Below, in pieces: positions 6,887 to 16,317 of a DNA stretch of 20,964 bases (the first letter of the stretch is position 1; the number at the start of each line of letters is the position of its first letter). This DNA is from a virus. The notes beneath the pieces were generated by a model. It was given only the letters and a program-made list of their open reading frames with translations. It did no database searches and was not told the DNA's origin. The stretch spans positions 1 through 20,964 of the IMG/VR virus record IMGVR_UViG_3300009436_000139; one strand, written 5' to 3'. Made by a program: the position numbers and the translations under genes.

Positions 6887-8914
6887 TTATTTAGTGTAGG
6901 TATTATTTGTACCCCCATTACTTTGTGTATCAAATGTATTTACATTATCTATAGTAGATGGTTGATAATCACCTTGTATTAATATATCAGGTCTATCCAA
7001 CTTCCCCCAAACAAATTTACTATTACCTTGCTTATCCTTAACTTCAGTAACTGTAGCGGTTCTACCACTCATTAAAGAACCAGTACCGGGTGCTCCAAAT
7101 GCCCCATCTAAATCTAATCTAACCTTTAATGTGATATCAACATCATCTCTGTTTTGAATTGCTGATGCTAGTTTACCAATTGCTATTAAATCACCATTTG
7201 GATTATATAACCCAACTGTTGTAAAGTAGTTTTTAAAATCAGAACCAGTAACGAACCCCTTCATTATAGAACTGTTTGTATTATTATTTAGTTTTAATGT
7301 AGGGTTTTGTGATACATTAAATTCATTTGAACCAACTTCACATAATATATTTAACTCATGTAAGGTTTTAGATGATTTGTATTTTGTTAACCAACCATAT
7401 TCTGAAGAGTTAGGTACATCATCGTTTTCATTAACAACCTCATTACCATAATTCCAAATTCCACTCTGACCAGTCCATATATATCTATATTTTGGTCTTG
7501 GGTCTGATACTACCATTATCCCATGATTGTAAAATACTTCACCAACAATATCTGTTTGATATGCTGAACCTGTTATGTAATCATTGTTAGCTAACGATTT
7601 TATTTCATCAGTCGATAATGCTTTATTGTAAATACGGAACTCATCTAATGAACCACTTAATGTAGTATGTGATGATACTGCATCTTCTGCAAAACCATCG
7701 GTTAGAGTTCTACTACCCAAAACAATATCATTTTCGTTTGATATACCACGTAATGTTATAACTTCGTTACTACCACTTGTAGGTAATTCATCAGTATTTT
7801 CTTTAACACCATCTATCCATAATTCTAAAGTTTTACCAACCTTATTGAAACAAATATGATGTGCTTCCGAATCATTTATCACAGTTGTTGATAATGCCTC
7901 TACAGTAGTAATTCCATTTGATAGAGATATATTAACCTTACCCCTATCAGCCATTGCTGCCGTTTGGTTCAATACTTCTATGTTAAATGGGTACTGGGGT
8001 GTTAGTATATTTCTTCTTCTTAGAACGTGTTTTAATTTTTTATCCTGCCCATAATCTTTATGAGTCCCCCTCTTAGATACCAGTGTATTTGTTGTTGAGG
8101 ATGTTTCGGATTGTGTAGGTGGTAATTGAGCCCAAACTGATATTGAGTAATCTGTTGTTTCGAAAAAGTCGTATTGGGGTTTGTGGTCTATTCTGATATA
8201 TGAATTCGTTCCATCAAAATCAACCATAGTTCCCGATGGTAATACCGAACCACCAGTTGTCTTTATACCAGGAATATAGTTTAATTCTCTACCAACACCA
8301 TTATTTATGTATCCACTTCTATCTTCTATTACATAATCGGTTTTAGCGTATCTTGGAACTACTTCATCATTAAATCCCCAATAACCAACTAAGTTACCAA
8401 ATGGGGCATATGAGCTAGTGTCTAACCCAGTATCGTATAAGTGTCCGTGATATTCATCAGCTTTTCTATCTTTTATGATTGCCGATTCACAATCCGATGA
8501 AGTCATAGAAGTATCAACAACCTCTACACTTCCAAATTTAATACCATCACCTAATCTATTTTGTGGTATTGAGAATATCGATGCTGATGCGTATAAGTCT
8601 CTTTCAACTCTAGCCCTATGTTTAAAAAACATTTGATTGAGGCCTGACCAAACAATCTTCTGATGTTTGGATTTAAGAAACGATGTAGTATTAGAATCTT
8701 CGTTATCTAATTGGTCTGTTTCTCTATAAGCTGGTATTGATATTGATTCCGAAACATTAATCTTTTCACCATGTTGTGGGGATATACCTTTTATGACCGA
8801 AATTAATCTTGAATCACTTCGATGATTAATATCAGTAACTACCCAACGTTTGTGAGTATTGAATGGTCTTAATTGTATGCCACCCCCATTTATTGGTTTG
8901 TAAGCTGTTGCCAT
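6887..8914 (-). CDS. LamG-domain tail/virion structural protein
   Basis: The 675-aa protein has three parts. Residues 1 to about 170 are an N-terminal region that I do not recognise. Residues of about 172-440 form a LamG/concanavalin-like fold: LVGYWGFND at the start, MVDFDGTNSYIRI, YSISVWAQ, HHICFNKVGKTLELWIDG, and a closing SGSLDEFRIYNKALSTDEI helix. Residues of about 528-600 match the C-terminus of the neighbouring 352-aa protein (TTVGLYN, then LIAIGKL, then VRLDLD). LamG domains in phage tails usually bind glycans or stabilise trimers, so a surface-exposed tail or baseplate part is likely. There is no signal peptide or membrane segment. It lies 30 bases after the 352-aa gene. The start MATAYKP has no strong ribosome binding site. 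The structural role is likely; its exact location in the virion is unknown. Confidence 0.85.
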   Translation of the reverse strand: MATAYKPINGGGIQLRPFNTHKRWVVTDINHRSDSRLISVIKGISPQHGEKINVSESISIPAYRETDQLDNEDSNTTSFLKSKHQKIVWSGLNQMFFKHRARVERDLYASASIFSIPQNRLGDGIKFGSVEVVDTSMTSSDCESAIIKDRKADEYHGHLYDTGLDTSSYAPFGNLVGYWGFNDEVVPRYAKTDYVIEDRSGYINNGVGRELNYIPGIKTTGGSVLPSGTMVDFDGTNSYIRIDHKPQYDFFETTDYSISVWAQLPPTQSETSSTTNTLVSKRGTHKDYGQDKKLKHVLRRRNILTPQYPFNIEVLNQTAAMADRGKVNISLSNGITTVEALSTTVINDSEAHHICFNKVGKTLELWIDGVKENTDELPTSGSNEVITLRGISNENDIVLGSRTLTDGFAEDAVSSHTTLSGSLDEFRIYNKALSTDEIKSLANNDYITGSAYQTDIVGEVFYNHGIMVVSDPRPKYRYIWTGQSGIWNYGNEVVNENDDVPNSSEYGWLTKYKSSKTLHELNILCEVGSNEFNVSQNPTLKLNNNTNSSIMKGFVTGSDFKNYFTTVGLYNPNGDLIAIGKLASAIQNRDDVDITLKVRLDLDGAFGAPGTGSLMSGRTATVTEVKDKQGNSKFVWGKLDRPDILIQGDYQPSTIDNVNTFDTQSNGGTNNTYTK

Positions 8915-8944
8915 GCGGTTTCATTATCGTTCTTAAAATATTAT

Positions 8945-10003
8945 TTAAAAGTCTAACTTAACTTTCACCAATACTTCATTCGAAAATGATTTTAAAATTG
9001 GTTTAGATAACTTAGCCACTGCTAATAGTTCCTGCGTACTATTGTATAATCCAACAGTCGTAATATACGATTTAGGATTGTTTGCAAATGTGGTTTGTTT
9101 AAATGCCCCGTTTGAACCAGTAGTATATGATGGGTTATTTGAGAAGTTATACTCACCATTCTTAGCTCTTACGAAATAGAATGTTGATTGTACTCTTTCT
9201 TCATTTCTTGCTGCGAACCCATTATTTGCATTAATTACGGCTGAACCACTCATTGATGTAAATAATCTAAATGCGTTATCACCATTTGTGTTTGATGTTT
9301 CAACAGTACCAAAATTCAATTGTGCTAAATCTAACTTATCAGCATTCAGTACAATAACACCCTGCTCAGGATATACAGAACCATATTCAATAGATGCATC
9401 GTGCACCCCATTTAAGATTGAACCTGAAACTAAACTATATACTCTACCAATTTGTGTTGCTGCTTGTTGAGTATCTCCACTATTATCAATTAATGAAACT
9501 ACAAAGTTAGATGAAGATACGGCTGGAGTTGCATTACCATCAAGCTGAGCTAAATGAAGTTCAAAGTTACCAGGATCAAGTCTATCTTTCAATCTAGCTC
9601 TATTAAGGTTGATTGCGTAAATATGTTGAGTTGATGTATTGTTAAACTTAAATACTCTCTGATTATCTGGAAGTAAGATTTGTGCGTATTGAGAATAGAT
9701 AGCATTAGATGGAGAATCTTCATTCTGCCCTAATGAACCACTACCTTGGTTGTGTCCGTATGTTACTGAAAATTGTGATTCAGATGTAACTCCTGATGAA
9801 ATTCCATCGAAAATCTCATAGTAATATTGTTTTTGAATATCTGATTGCGCTGATGATGTGTGAAATGTAGTTAATGTACCTACATTACCACTCCATAATC
9901 CTCTAGTCACTTTTTCTACACCACCTTCTACTACATCACCTACTTTTAGTGCTGTGTAAACTCTTTTTGATGTATTAAACGAACCTGCTGGTAAAATTGC
10001 CAT
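8945..10003 (-). CDS. Virion structural protein sharing a C-terminal module with its neighbour
   Basis: A 352-aa protein without a signal peptide, membrane segment or enzyme motif. The middle is rich in beta-type sequence, with the landmarks FSVTYGHNQGSGSLGQ and AIYSQYAQILLPDN near residues 82-115; I recall these as typical of structural proteins of uncultured T4-like phages. Residues of about 282-352 (EYNFSNNPSY, ITTVGLYN, LLAVAKLSKP, VKVKLDF) align with residues 528-600 of the LamG protein downstream. This suggests a shared docking or multimerisation domain. It lies 18 bases after the 220-aa gene and 30 bases before the LamG gene, so the three are probably co-transcribed. The start region AAGATATGGCAAT is shared with two other genes of the cluster. 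Its exact role is unknown. Confidence 0.82.
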   Translation of the reverse strand: MAILPAGSFNTSKRVYTALKVGDVVEGGVEKVTRGLWSGNVGTLTTFHTSSAQSDIQKQYYYEIFDGISSGVTSESQFSVTYGHNQGSGSLGQNEDSPSNAIYSQYAQILLPDNQRVFKFNNTSTQHIYAINLNRARLKDRLDPGNFELHLAQLDGNATPAVSSSNFVVSLIDNSGDTQQAATQIGRVYSLVSGSILNGVHDASIEYGSVYPEQGVIVLNADKLDLAQLNFGTVETSNTNGDNAFRLFTSMSGSAVINANNGFAARNEERVQSTFYFVRAKNGEYNFSNNPSYTTGSNGAFKQTTFANNPKSYITTVGLYNSTQELLAVAKLSKPILKSFSNEVLVKVKLDF

Positions 10004-10021
10004 ATCTTTTCCCTATTTATT

Positions 10022-10684
10022 TTATAATGTTGAATCCAATGTATTACCTACTGAAATATCAGGATTGTTAGTAACAGTCAATTCAATTTCTGTTCTACCA
10101 CCTGTTTCATTTCCAATACAGAATATTTTTGTTGAAATATCTGTATTATCTGCTAATACTTTAGTGTTAATTGTAAATGATGAATTTGTACTAATAGTCA
10201 TACTTCTTCTATCTTCGTTAGCACCAACTGCATCTGTGTTGTTTGCTATTCCACTACCATCACCAATTATAGATGCTGCATCTGAATTCAATAACGTTAC
10301 CGTATAACCTAATGTATCATTACCACCATTCTTAGTAGTTAATGTTACGGTTTGTGTTTGTCCACCTTCTTCTAAACTAATTGAGCTTGGGTTAGAATTA
10401 ATAATTGGGATTCTAATTGTGTTTTTAGGAAGTGTTAACAACTTATATCGTAATGAGTAATTCTCATCTGTTACTGCCTCTACTATTGGCATGTTTTCAA
10501 TTATGATTCCATAATAGTCTGAACCTAGCGGATGCGCTGGATTCCATAGTTCGTAATCTACTTCATCATCTGCCAATGCGAATTGACTGATTACAAAGAA
10601 GTCCCTACCTTTTGATAATAACTCTCGACCTTTCTTAGTTAGAATAGCGTCTACTGTTATTGATGAATTATCTAAATATCCCAT
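10022..10684 (-). CDS. Virion structural protein with Ig-like C-terminal half
   Basis: A 220-aa protein in two parts. Residues 1 to about 95 start GYLDNSSITVDAILTKKGRE and continue with FALADDEVDYELWNPAHPLG; I recall this as a conserved N-terminus of structural proteins in marine T4-like phages. Residues of about 96-215 are Thr/Ser/Asn-rich beta strands (SSISLEEGGQTQTVTLTT and later ELTVTNN), consistent with an Ig-like or BACON-like sandwich. Such domains decorate virions and can bind carbohydrates weakly. AAGGG precedes the ATG by about 6 bases. It follows one of the longest gaps in the window (79 bases), which holds an AT-rich inverted repeat and a promoter-like element, so a new transcript may begin here. 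Its location in the virion is unknown. Confidence 0.8.
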   Translation of the reverse strand: MGYLDNSSITVDAILTKKGRELLSKGRDFFVISQFALADDEVDYELWNPAHPLGSDYYGIIIENMPIVEAVTDENYSLRYKLLTLPKNTIRIPIINSNPSSISLEEGGQTQTVTLTTKNGGNDTLGYTVTLLNSDAASIIGDGSGIANNTDAVGANEDRRSMTISTNSSFTINTKVLADNTDISTKIFCIGNETGGRTEIELTVTNNPDISVGNTLDSTL

Positions 10685-10710
10685 AAATTTACCCTTTTAC
10701 AATTTGTTTT

Positions 10711-10721
10711 CTATATATAAA
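10711..10721 (-). promoter_or_regulatory. Candidate late-type promoter element
   Basis: The minus strand reads TTTATATATAG, with the core TTATATATA ending 27 bases before ATG 10684. The same core precedes the tail-fibre-like gene at a similar distance. It follows a T-run and inverted repeat that may end the upstream transcript. AT-rich chance cannot be excluded. Confidence 0.3.
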
Positions 10722-10759
10722 TATTAAAAAAAAACTTTTTACACTAACTTTTAATATTT
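10719..10759 (-). terminator. AT-only inverted repeat with T-run, possible weak terminator
   Basis: AAATATTAAAA (10719-10729) and its exact complement TTTTAATATTT (10749-10759) flank a 19-base spacer. On the minus strand a run of nine T falls at 10725-10733, partly in the second arm. The repeat begins 5 bases beyond the stop of the coiled-coil gene. The stem has no G or C, so folding would be weak. It could instead be a protein-binding palindrome or chance. Confidence 0.25.
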
Positions 10760-10763
10760 TTGA

Positions 10764-11855
10764 TTAGTATCTTTTGTTTCTGTCCTGTTTATCGTACTTC
10801 ACACATAAATCTTCTTCACCACTATTGTTACTCATAGACTTCCTTAATACTTCTAAAATCTCTCTCTTTTCATCATAATTTTCGAATGGTGATTTCTGTG
10901 ATGGTTTAATAAGTATATCAGTTTCTTTAGTTGCTGATTGTGAATCGAAATCAGATTCATCACTTTCAACAATATCTCTGTGTGGAACAATTGACCTACC
11001 CAACCGTATTTCCATTTCTTTCATTTCTTTGATAGTTCTCTGTACTTTGTTCAAACCATCTAACTCAGGATTTCTTTGTTTCTTCTCCTGTTGTTCTATA
11101 ATTATCTCTTCTTCTAAAAAAGTTGAAACATTTGCTTCTGTTTTAGTGTTTGTAACCAATTTAATTTCTTTTTGCTTTCGTATCTTTTCTTCTTCAACAC
11201 GCTTAACCATGTTTTCTTTTAACTTTTGTTTTTTAATAAGTATCTCTTCGGCCTTACGTTTAGCTTCTTCTTTTGTTTTTTCAACATCCCCATCTTTGAT
11301 ATTTTTTTCACCAACGATATCAGGATATTTTTCTTTAAGATATATTTCGAAATCAATTTTCATTTGTTTCAATTCTTCTCTGAACATATCTCTTCTTGCA
11401 ACCTCATCAGCAAAAGCTTCTTTAATCTTTTGAAATCGCTCATCTTCAATTTGCCTACGTTCAATTTCTTCAATATAAATTCTACGTGTATCTTCTTCGT
11501 TATAATCTTTAACATCTAATACTGGGTCTGATAATATTTCCGTTTCTTTGGGATTTACTATAGAATCTATAATATTCTTAACGTTCCCATCAGCGATTGG
11601 CAATGGTTTTATTAAATTAATTAAATCCTGTTCACTCTTCTTATCATCTTTAGTGATTAGTATGTTATCCTTTAAAGGTTTACCTGTTTTTACTAATAAT
11701 TCAGGTTCTTTTATTATCTTACTAATTTTAGTAGATTCATCAACCGGTCTTTTTGGGTTTTTAATCAATGGTCTAGATATACGCTCGGACATTCTATCTT
11801 CGATTAATCTGTTTAACCGATTACCTGTATTTCTTATGTTTCTTCTTATTGCCAT
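10764..11855 (-). CDS. Charged coiled-coil protein of the tail cluster, function unknown
   Basis: A 363-aa protein that I do not recognise. The first 30 residues are basic (MAIRRNIRNTGNRLNRLI). Residues of about 120-290 are almost entirely Lys, Glu, Arg, Asp, Ile and Leu, with a strong heptad-like pattern (for example RIYIEEIERRQIEDERFQKI), consistent with a long helix or coiled coil. The tail, after residue 290, is acidic and Ser-rich and probably disordered. There is no signal peptide or membrane segment. AGGAG (11863-11867) lies 7 bases before the ATG, between the upstream stop and this start. Position in a baseplate operon suggests a structural linker or assembly factor. The preceding 1480-aa protein also ends in a charged helix, so the two might interact. 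It is too short and wrongly placed for a typical tape measure protein. Confidence 0.75.
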   Translation of the reverse strand: MAIRRNIRNTGNRLNRLIEDRMSERISRPLIKNPKRPVDESTKISKIIKEPELLVKTGKPLKDNILITKDDKKSEQDLINLIKPLPIADGNVKNIIDSIVNPKETEILSDPVLDVKDYNEEDTRRIYIEEIERRQIEDERFQKIKEAFADEVARRDMFREELKQMKIDFEIYLKEKYPDIVGEKNIKDGDVEKTKEEAKRKAEEILIKKQKLKENMVKRVEEEKIRKQKEIKLVTNTKTEANVSTFLEEEIIIEQQEKKQRNPELDGLNKVQRTIKEMKEMEIRLGRSIVPHRDIVESDESDFDSQSATKETDILIKPSQKSPFENYDEKREILEVLRKSMSNNSGEEDLCVKYDKQDRNKRY

Positions 11856-11862
11856 ATCTTAT

Positions 11863-11867
11863 CTCCT
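11863..11867 (-). promoter_or_regulatory. Ribosome binding site of the coiled-coil gene
   Basis: AGGAG on the minus strand lies 7 bases before ATG 11855 and directly before (in plus coordinates) the stop codon of the 1480-aa gene at 11869-11871. It supports this start and tight operon packing. Confidence 0.65.
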
Positions 11868-11868
11868 A

Positions 11869-14800
11869 TTAAAAGGGTGAACCATTTTTTATATCAAATT
11901 CTTTTCTTCTGAACATTTCTGCTTCACGACGTAGTAATTCTTTTTTGTATCTTAAATCAAACTCATCTGCTCTCGCATCTTCGATATCAATCATTTTTTC
12001 AATCTTACGTCTGAACTCTCTAAGTTCTCTTCTGTATTCTTGCAAACGTTTCCAATACAAATCATCGCTGATTATTAAATCATCAATATCTAATGTTCCT
12101 AACCCAGTTCCAGATATAACATCTAAGTTTCCTTCTTCTGAAGTTTGTGATGTGTTTATTAATACATTAGGGTCTGCTTTAAATATTTCTATTACAGGTT
12201 TGCCATCAGGTGTATGTGGTGAATTGGTTGTTAACGAATCCGATGTCATCTTACATCCTAAGAATCTTAAATTCTCAACTGCCAATGGTAACTCATCTGT
12301 TGATGTTTCTGATGGTACTAATGATGATGAATTTGGAAGATTCATTGATGCTGATAGTTCTGTATTAAAGAACAACTTTTTACGTTGTGCGTATTGAGAT
12401 GGTTTACTATTTACAATAGTTGTTGCCAATGGGTTGTAGTTCCAACTACCATTAGAACCAGTATTCCAATTTAAACCATACCCAACATCAGAACCTAAAT
12501 TATAAACAGGTATTATATATTTGTATGTTGAACCCGCATACATATCTCTAATTTTTGGATTACCCAATGCGTCTAAATCACTTTTTTGAGAAGTAATGAT
12601 AAACATCTTATTCAAATCTATAGAATCACCTTCAAATAATATGTTCTCAGCTGATACGTTGATTATTGATTCGGATATTTCTGCTTCGTATCCAATTTTT
12701 TCTGCTGAGAAATTGTATGAGCTCGAAATCTCAGTTTCGAATAAATGGTTAGATGCACTTACAGGTCTAGCCATTGTAAGAATATGTGCATCATACATTG
12801 GTCTAGTCTGAGTTACCTGAGTTAGTGATTTAACTTTAGGTCTTTCTAAAATATGTGGTTCAATTAAGATACCTGAATTGTAATCAACCCTAGCTGGCAT
12901 CGTTTGTCTGATTTGTTCGAATACCGACATATCGTATTTAGCAAGAATATCAATTGTATTATTGATTAAGTTTTTGTTTGAGTATTTTTTAAACACCTGT
13001 CTACGAACATAATCTAAATCTTCGTTTTGTTCGGTATAGCCAATCCTATTATCAGGATCGCCAATCAAATCATCTATTTCAAAATAACCTGTATGATTTA
13101 TGATATCATCATTGTACATTTTAGTAGCGGCTAAATAAACACCTACCACATTTGAATCAACTGGTGCTGAATCGTATTGTGATTTTTCAACTTTATTTTC
13201 AGAATTGAGAACTGATGTTAATGGGTTATTTTCAACTCTAACTTTATTGTTCATAATATTGTTAGCACCGGCTGATGGTACTTTTGTGTAGTACTCTTCA
13301 GTTACACCAATCAAATCATCGTTTTCAAAATTAAATAATGATGCTGATAATATAGAACCATTCTGTGTGGTTGATACCTGTTGATTTGGGTGTTGTGATG
13401 CGTGTGAATCAGGATTGGCAATCGTTTTTAAATTAGAATCTGGTAAAAATCTAAACTTTAAATCAAAGTAGGCGGCTGTCATACTATTACCATGATACGA
13501 TTCTCTAGATAATGTATGTTCATCAATTACCACATCTTTTAGTGGATTAGCCCAATATCTTATTTCTTGAATAGAACCACTCATAGGATTTACAGAATCC
13601 CATATAGATGGTGCGCCGGCTATTACTCCGAATGAGTTACCAAACTCAACAGTACCACTACTAACCCAAGCAGTATTGTAAGATGATTCAGTTGAACCAT
13701 CGATTGATATACTAGCTGACTTACTTACTACTATTCTATCTTTTTTATTTTTTCTGTATTGTAATTTGTATATGTTATCTTTAGTTACATCATCAACTGA
13801 ATTTTCTCTTTCAATTAATAACGTACTCATAAGTGAATCAAATATGTTTACATCATTTATAGATGCTGATTTATATCCACTACTTCCACTTAGATAAAAA
13901 TGAATATTACCCCTATTATTAGTTAAATCATTTGGAGTGATTGATTCATATATCACTGCAAAATCATTTCCTTTTCTGATTATACCGGTATGTCTGTTTA
14001 AGTTTTGTTGAACTTGAAGTTCTATAACATCTAATGGATTAGGGTCATTAACTTCATACGTTTTTGGATTTATATCAGTAACCTTATCCCAAGGAACTGT
14101 AATGTAGTTATTCGCATCCATTCTTAAATGGTAAACAAATCTATCATGTTCCCAATACTGCCTTACATTATTTTCAATTATAGGGCCACCATATTCTCTA
14201 ATTGATAAGAATGTTTGTGGGATACCATATGTAGCAATTAATGCTTTAACGGCTCTAGCAGAACCTTTTGTTTTTAGAAGATATGGAATATTGTTTACAA
14301 TTCTTCGCCATACTTCATTATTAATTTGTTCGTGTGATTTAGATGGAAGTGAACCACTATTAGGTACATTACCAAACTTATCAGTTCCCAACCCAAACTC
14401 CCATAACTCAGATGTATCTTTACCATGTGTTAGTTTCCAACCCATAGATTTTGCCACATCATAAAGAAGTTCGTTTGGCATACCATCGTATGGGTGTTCT
14501 TCTCTTTCGTTAACAGATGTTAGTGCGTTTATATAAGACCAAGTTATATCAAAGTGATGTCCAATCATATCTACGAATAAAACATATTCTTTATTTAACG
14601 GGTCCTCAACAATTGCGGCTGGAACTATTTTTGTTAATCGTGCATCGTTAAGTGCATCGAATATACTAGCCGAATCTATTAACCCATTATAATGTGATAT
14701 TCCTTGTGATGATGTAACACTATAATTTATATTTGGATATGTACTACTTTTCGGCCATGGCTCTAGTGGGTAATTGGAAGAACTATAATGCGTATATAAC

Positions 14801-16311
14801 GAACCAGAAGATTCATTATACATCCAACGTTCCCAACCATCCATACCACTAACAACAGCACTTTTTCTAGATACAGATTGAGATATGTTAGTTACTGCCT
14901 CAGAACCACTCACCGATTCTAATGTGTTTATTCTTGAATCATAAGATTCTATAAGGCTCAATTTATATTTTAAATTGTTTACACGTTCTACAGCTGATGA
15001 GTATTTTACAAAGTTACCAAAGTGGGTATAATCTAAATTAAGATTTACACTACCAAATGAACCACTAATATATTTATCAATTATCTGTTGTGATGTTGAT
15101 AGGTTGGTATCTAATAAATCATTCCAACTTTTTAAATCAGTACCTTGAGATTTACCATAGTTACCTGAATCAATCTTAAAGTTTGGTGATGAGAAATTTG
15201 GCTGGTCTTCCGGCTTATCAAATTCATATAATAGAATTCTTTCTATATATGATGCTATCAAAAACTTATCAATAGTACAATCAAATGGTGATAACCCATC
15301 TTTTAATGGTTTATATAACTTTACAATTACATTTGTAATTCTACCTGCATCTATTTGAGGATTATAAAACCTAACTGTTGTTGTTTTATCTATTCTTGAG
15401 TTATTAGATTGCCTAAGATAATTCACTCTAGGTTCTAAGTTGTAGAACTGTGCTCCAGTAGGTATAAAATAATATCTTGATTCATCAATCGGCTCGCCAT
15501 CATTTCCTAATTCATTAGTAAAAAAGATTGGATTATCATCAGCATCTGATTGTTGAATCCAAACCGCAACACCAGAACTTACATCTAATGTAAATTTAGC
15601 ACTACGGCCTGTTGTAGTATATATTCTTCCACCTGCACCATTGTCCATCTTTTCTACATAAAATTCAACCCAATGGTCTCCATCATTGGTTGGTGAAAAG
15701 AATGTTGGTGAGTCTTTAAACGTACTACTCGGGTGAAGTATGGTTTGTTCAACTTCACCTATTTTTTTATTATTAGCAAAACTAACATCGGTTATGATTG
15801 ATATTTCATTATTACCAAAATTCAACCCAATATTTGGCATCCTAGTATCTTCGCCTGAGTGTGTATTCATTTGATTGAATAACGCTACTAAGCCATCCCT
15901 ACCAGATGTGTTTTCTATTTGCAGTTCCAATTCGGTTGAATCGGAGTTTATGTTTATCACCTTCATTGTAGGTGATACTGATTTTAGGAAGTTATTAACA
16001 ATACTATAATATCCTGATTCAAGCCCAGCTAATCTAATATCTCTTTCGGGATGTGTTAAGAAATTTATCTTTTGTGGTTCATCATCTTTTACATTATTAC
16101 TCCAATTCAATACAGTATTATCAAGTGATTTAACCAACTTATCAGCAGAGTAGATATGAGATTCCATTCGTGAACCATTCTCTACAACATTTAGATATAA
16201 ATCTGATTTCTCTAAATTAGCATGGTCTGCTAAGTCATACACTTGTACTCTCTCAACAGGTACTTTACCCGATACTAATAAATCTTTATTTTGGAATCTA
16301 TCTATTGCCAT
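11869..16311 (-). CDS. Giant baseplate protein with P2 gpI-like core and concanavalin-like domain
   Basis: The 1480-aa protein is the largest in the window. Residues of about 560-700 carry the pattern of P2 gpI-type baseplate proteins: a helical stretch with NELLYDVAKSMGWKL, EVWRRIVNNIPYLLKTKGSA, then RAVKALIATYGIPQTFLSIREYGG. Proteins of this type sit in the wedge next to the J/gp6 protein, which here is encoded three genes upstream. Residues of about 720-935 look like a concanavalin/LamG sandwich (FVYHLRMDANNYITV, then GSIQEIRYWANPL). Residues 1-550 and 940-1410 are Ser/Asn-rich and unassigned. The last 65 residues form a highly charged helix (RRELREFRRKIEKMIDIED). T4 gp7 is also a very large wedge protein next to gp6, so this may be its functional counterpart. 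It begins 6 bases after the previous stop and ends 13 bases before the next start. Confidence 0.85.
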   Translation of the reverse strand: MAIDRFQNKDLLVSGKVPVERVQVYDLADHANLEKSDLYLNVVENGSRMESHIYSADKLVKSLDNTVLNWSNNVKDDEPQKINFLTHPERDIRLAGLESGYYSIVNNFLKSVSPTMKVININSDSTELELQIENTSGRDGLVALFNQMNTHSGEDTRMPNIGLNFGNNEISIITDVSFANNKKIGEVEQTILHPSSTFKDSPTFFSPTNDGDHWVEFYVEKMDNGAGGRIYTTTGRSAKFTLDVSSGVAVWIQQSDADDNPIFFTNELGNDGEPIDESRYYFIPTGAQFYNLEPRVNYLRQSNNSRIDKTTTVRFYNPQIDAGRITNVIVKLYKPLKDGLSPFDCTIDKFLIASYIERILLYEFDKPEDQPNFSSPNFKIDSGNYGKSQGTDLKSWNDLLDTNLSTSQQIIDKYISGSFGSVNLNLDYTHFGNFVKYSSAVERVNNLKYKLSLIESYDSRINTLESVSGSEAVTNISQSVSRKSAVVSGMDGWERWMYNESSGSLYTHYSSSNYPLEPWPKSSTYPNINYSVTSSQGISHYNGLIDSASIFDALNDARLTKIVPAAIVEDPLNKEYVLFVDMIGHHFDITWSYINALTSVNEREEHPYDGMPNELLYDVAKSMGWKLTHGKDTSELWEFGLGTDKFGNVPNSGSLPSKSHEQINNEVWRRIVNNIPYLLKTKGSARAVKALIATYGIPQTFLSIREYGGPIIENNVRQYWEHDRFVYHLRMDANNYITVPWDKVTDINPKTYEVNDPNPLDVIELQVQQNLNRHTGIIRKGNDFAVIYESITPNDLTNNRGNIHFYLSGSSGYKSASINDVNIFDSLMSTLLIERENSVDDVTKDNIYKLQYRKNKKDRIVVSKSASISIDGSTESSYNTAWVSSGTVEFGNSFGVIAGAPSIWDSVNPMSGSIQEIRYWANPLKDVVIDEHTLSRESYHGNSMTAAYFDLKFRFLPDSNLKTIANPDSHASQHPNQQVSTTQNGSILSASLFNFENDDLIGVTEEYYTKVPSAGANNIMNNKVRVENNPLTSVLNSENKVEKSQYDSAPVDSNVVGVYLAATKMYNDDIINHTGYFEIDDLIGDPDNRIGYTEQNEDLDYVRRQVFKKYSNKNLINNTIDILAKYDMSVFEQIRQTMPARVDYNSGILIEPHILERPKVKSLTQVTQTRPMYDAHILTMARPVSASNHLFETEISSSYNFSAEKIGYEAEISESIINVSAENILFEGDSIDLNKMFIITSQKSDLDALGNPKIRDMYAGSTYKYIIPVYNLGSDVGYGLNWNTGSNGSWNYNPLATTIVNSKPSQYAQRKKLFFNTELSASMNLPNSSSLVPSETSTDELPLAVENLRFLGCKMTSDSLTTNSPHTPDGKPVIEIFKADPNVLINTSQTSEEGNLDVISGTGLGTLDIDDLIISDDLYWKRLQEYRRELREFRRKIEKMIDIEDARADEFDLRYKKELLRREAEMFRRKEFDIKNGSPF

Positions 16312-16317
16312 ATCTTA

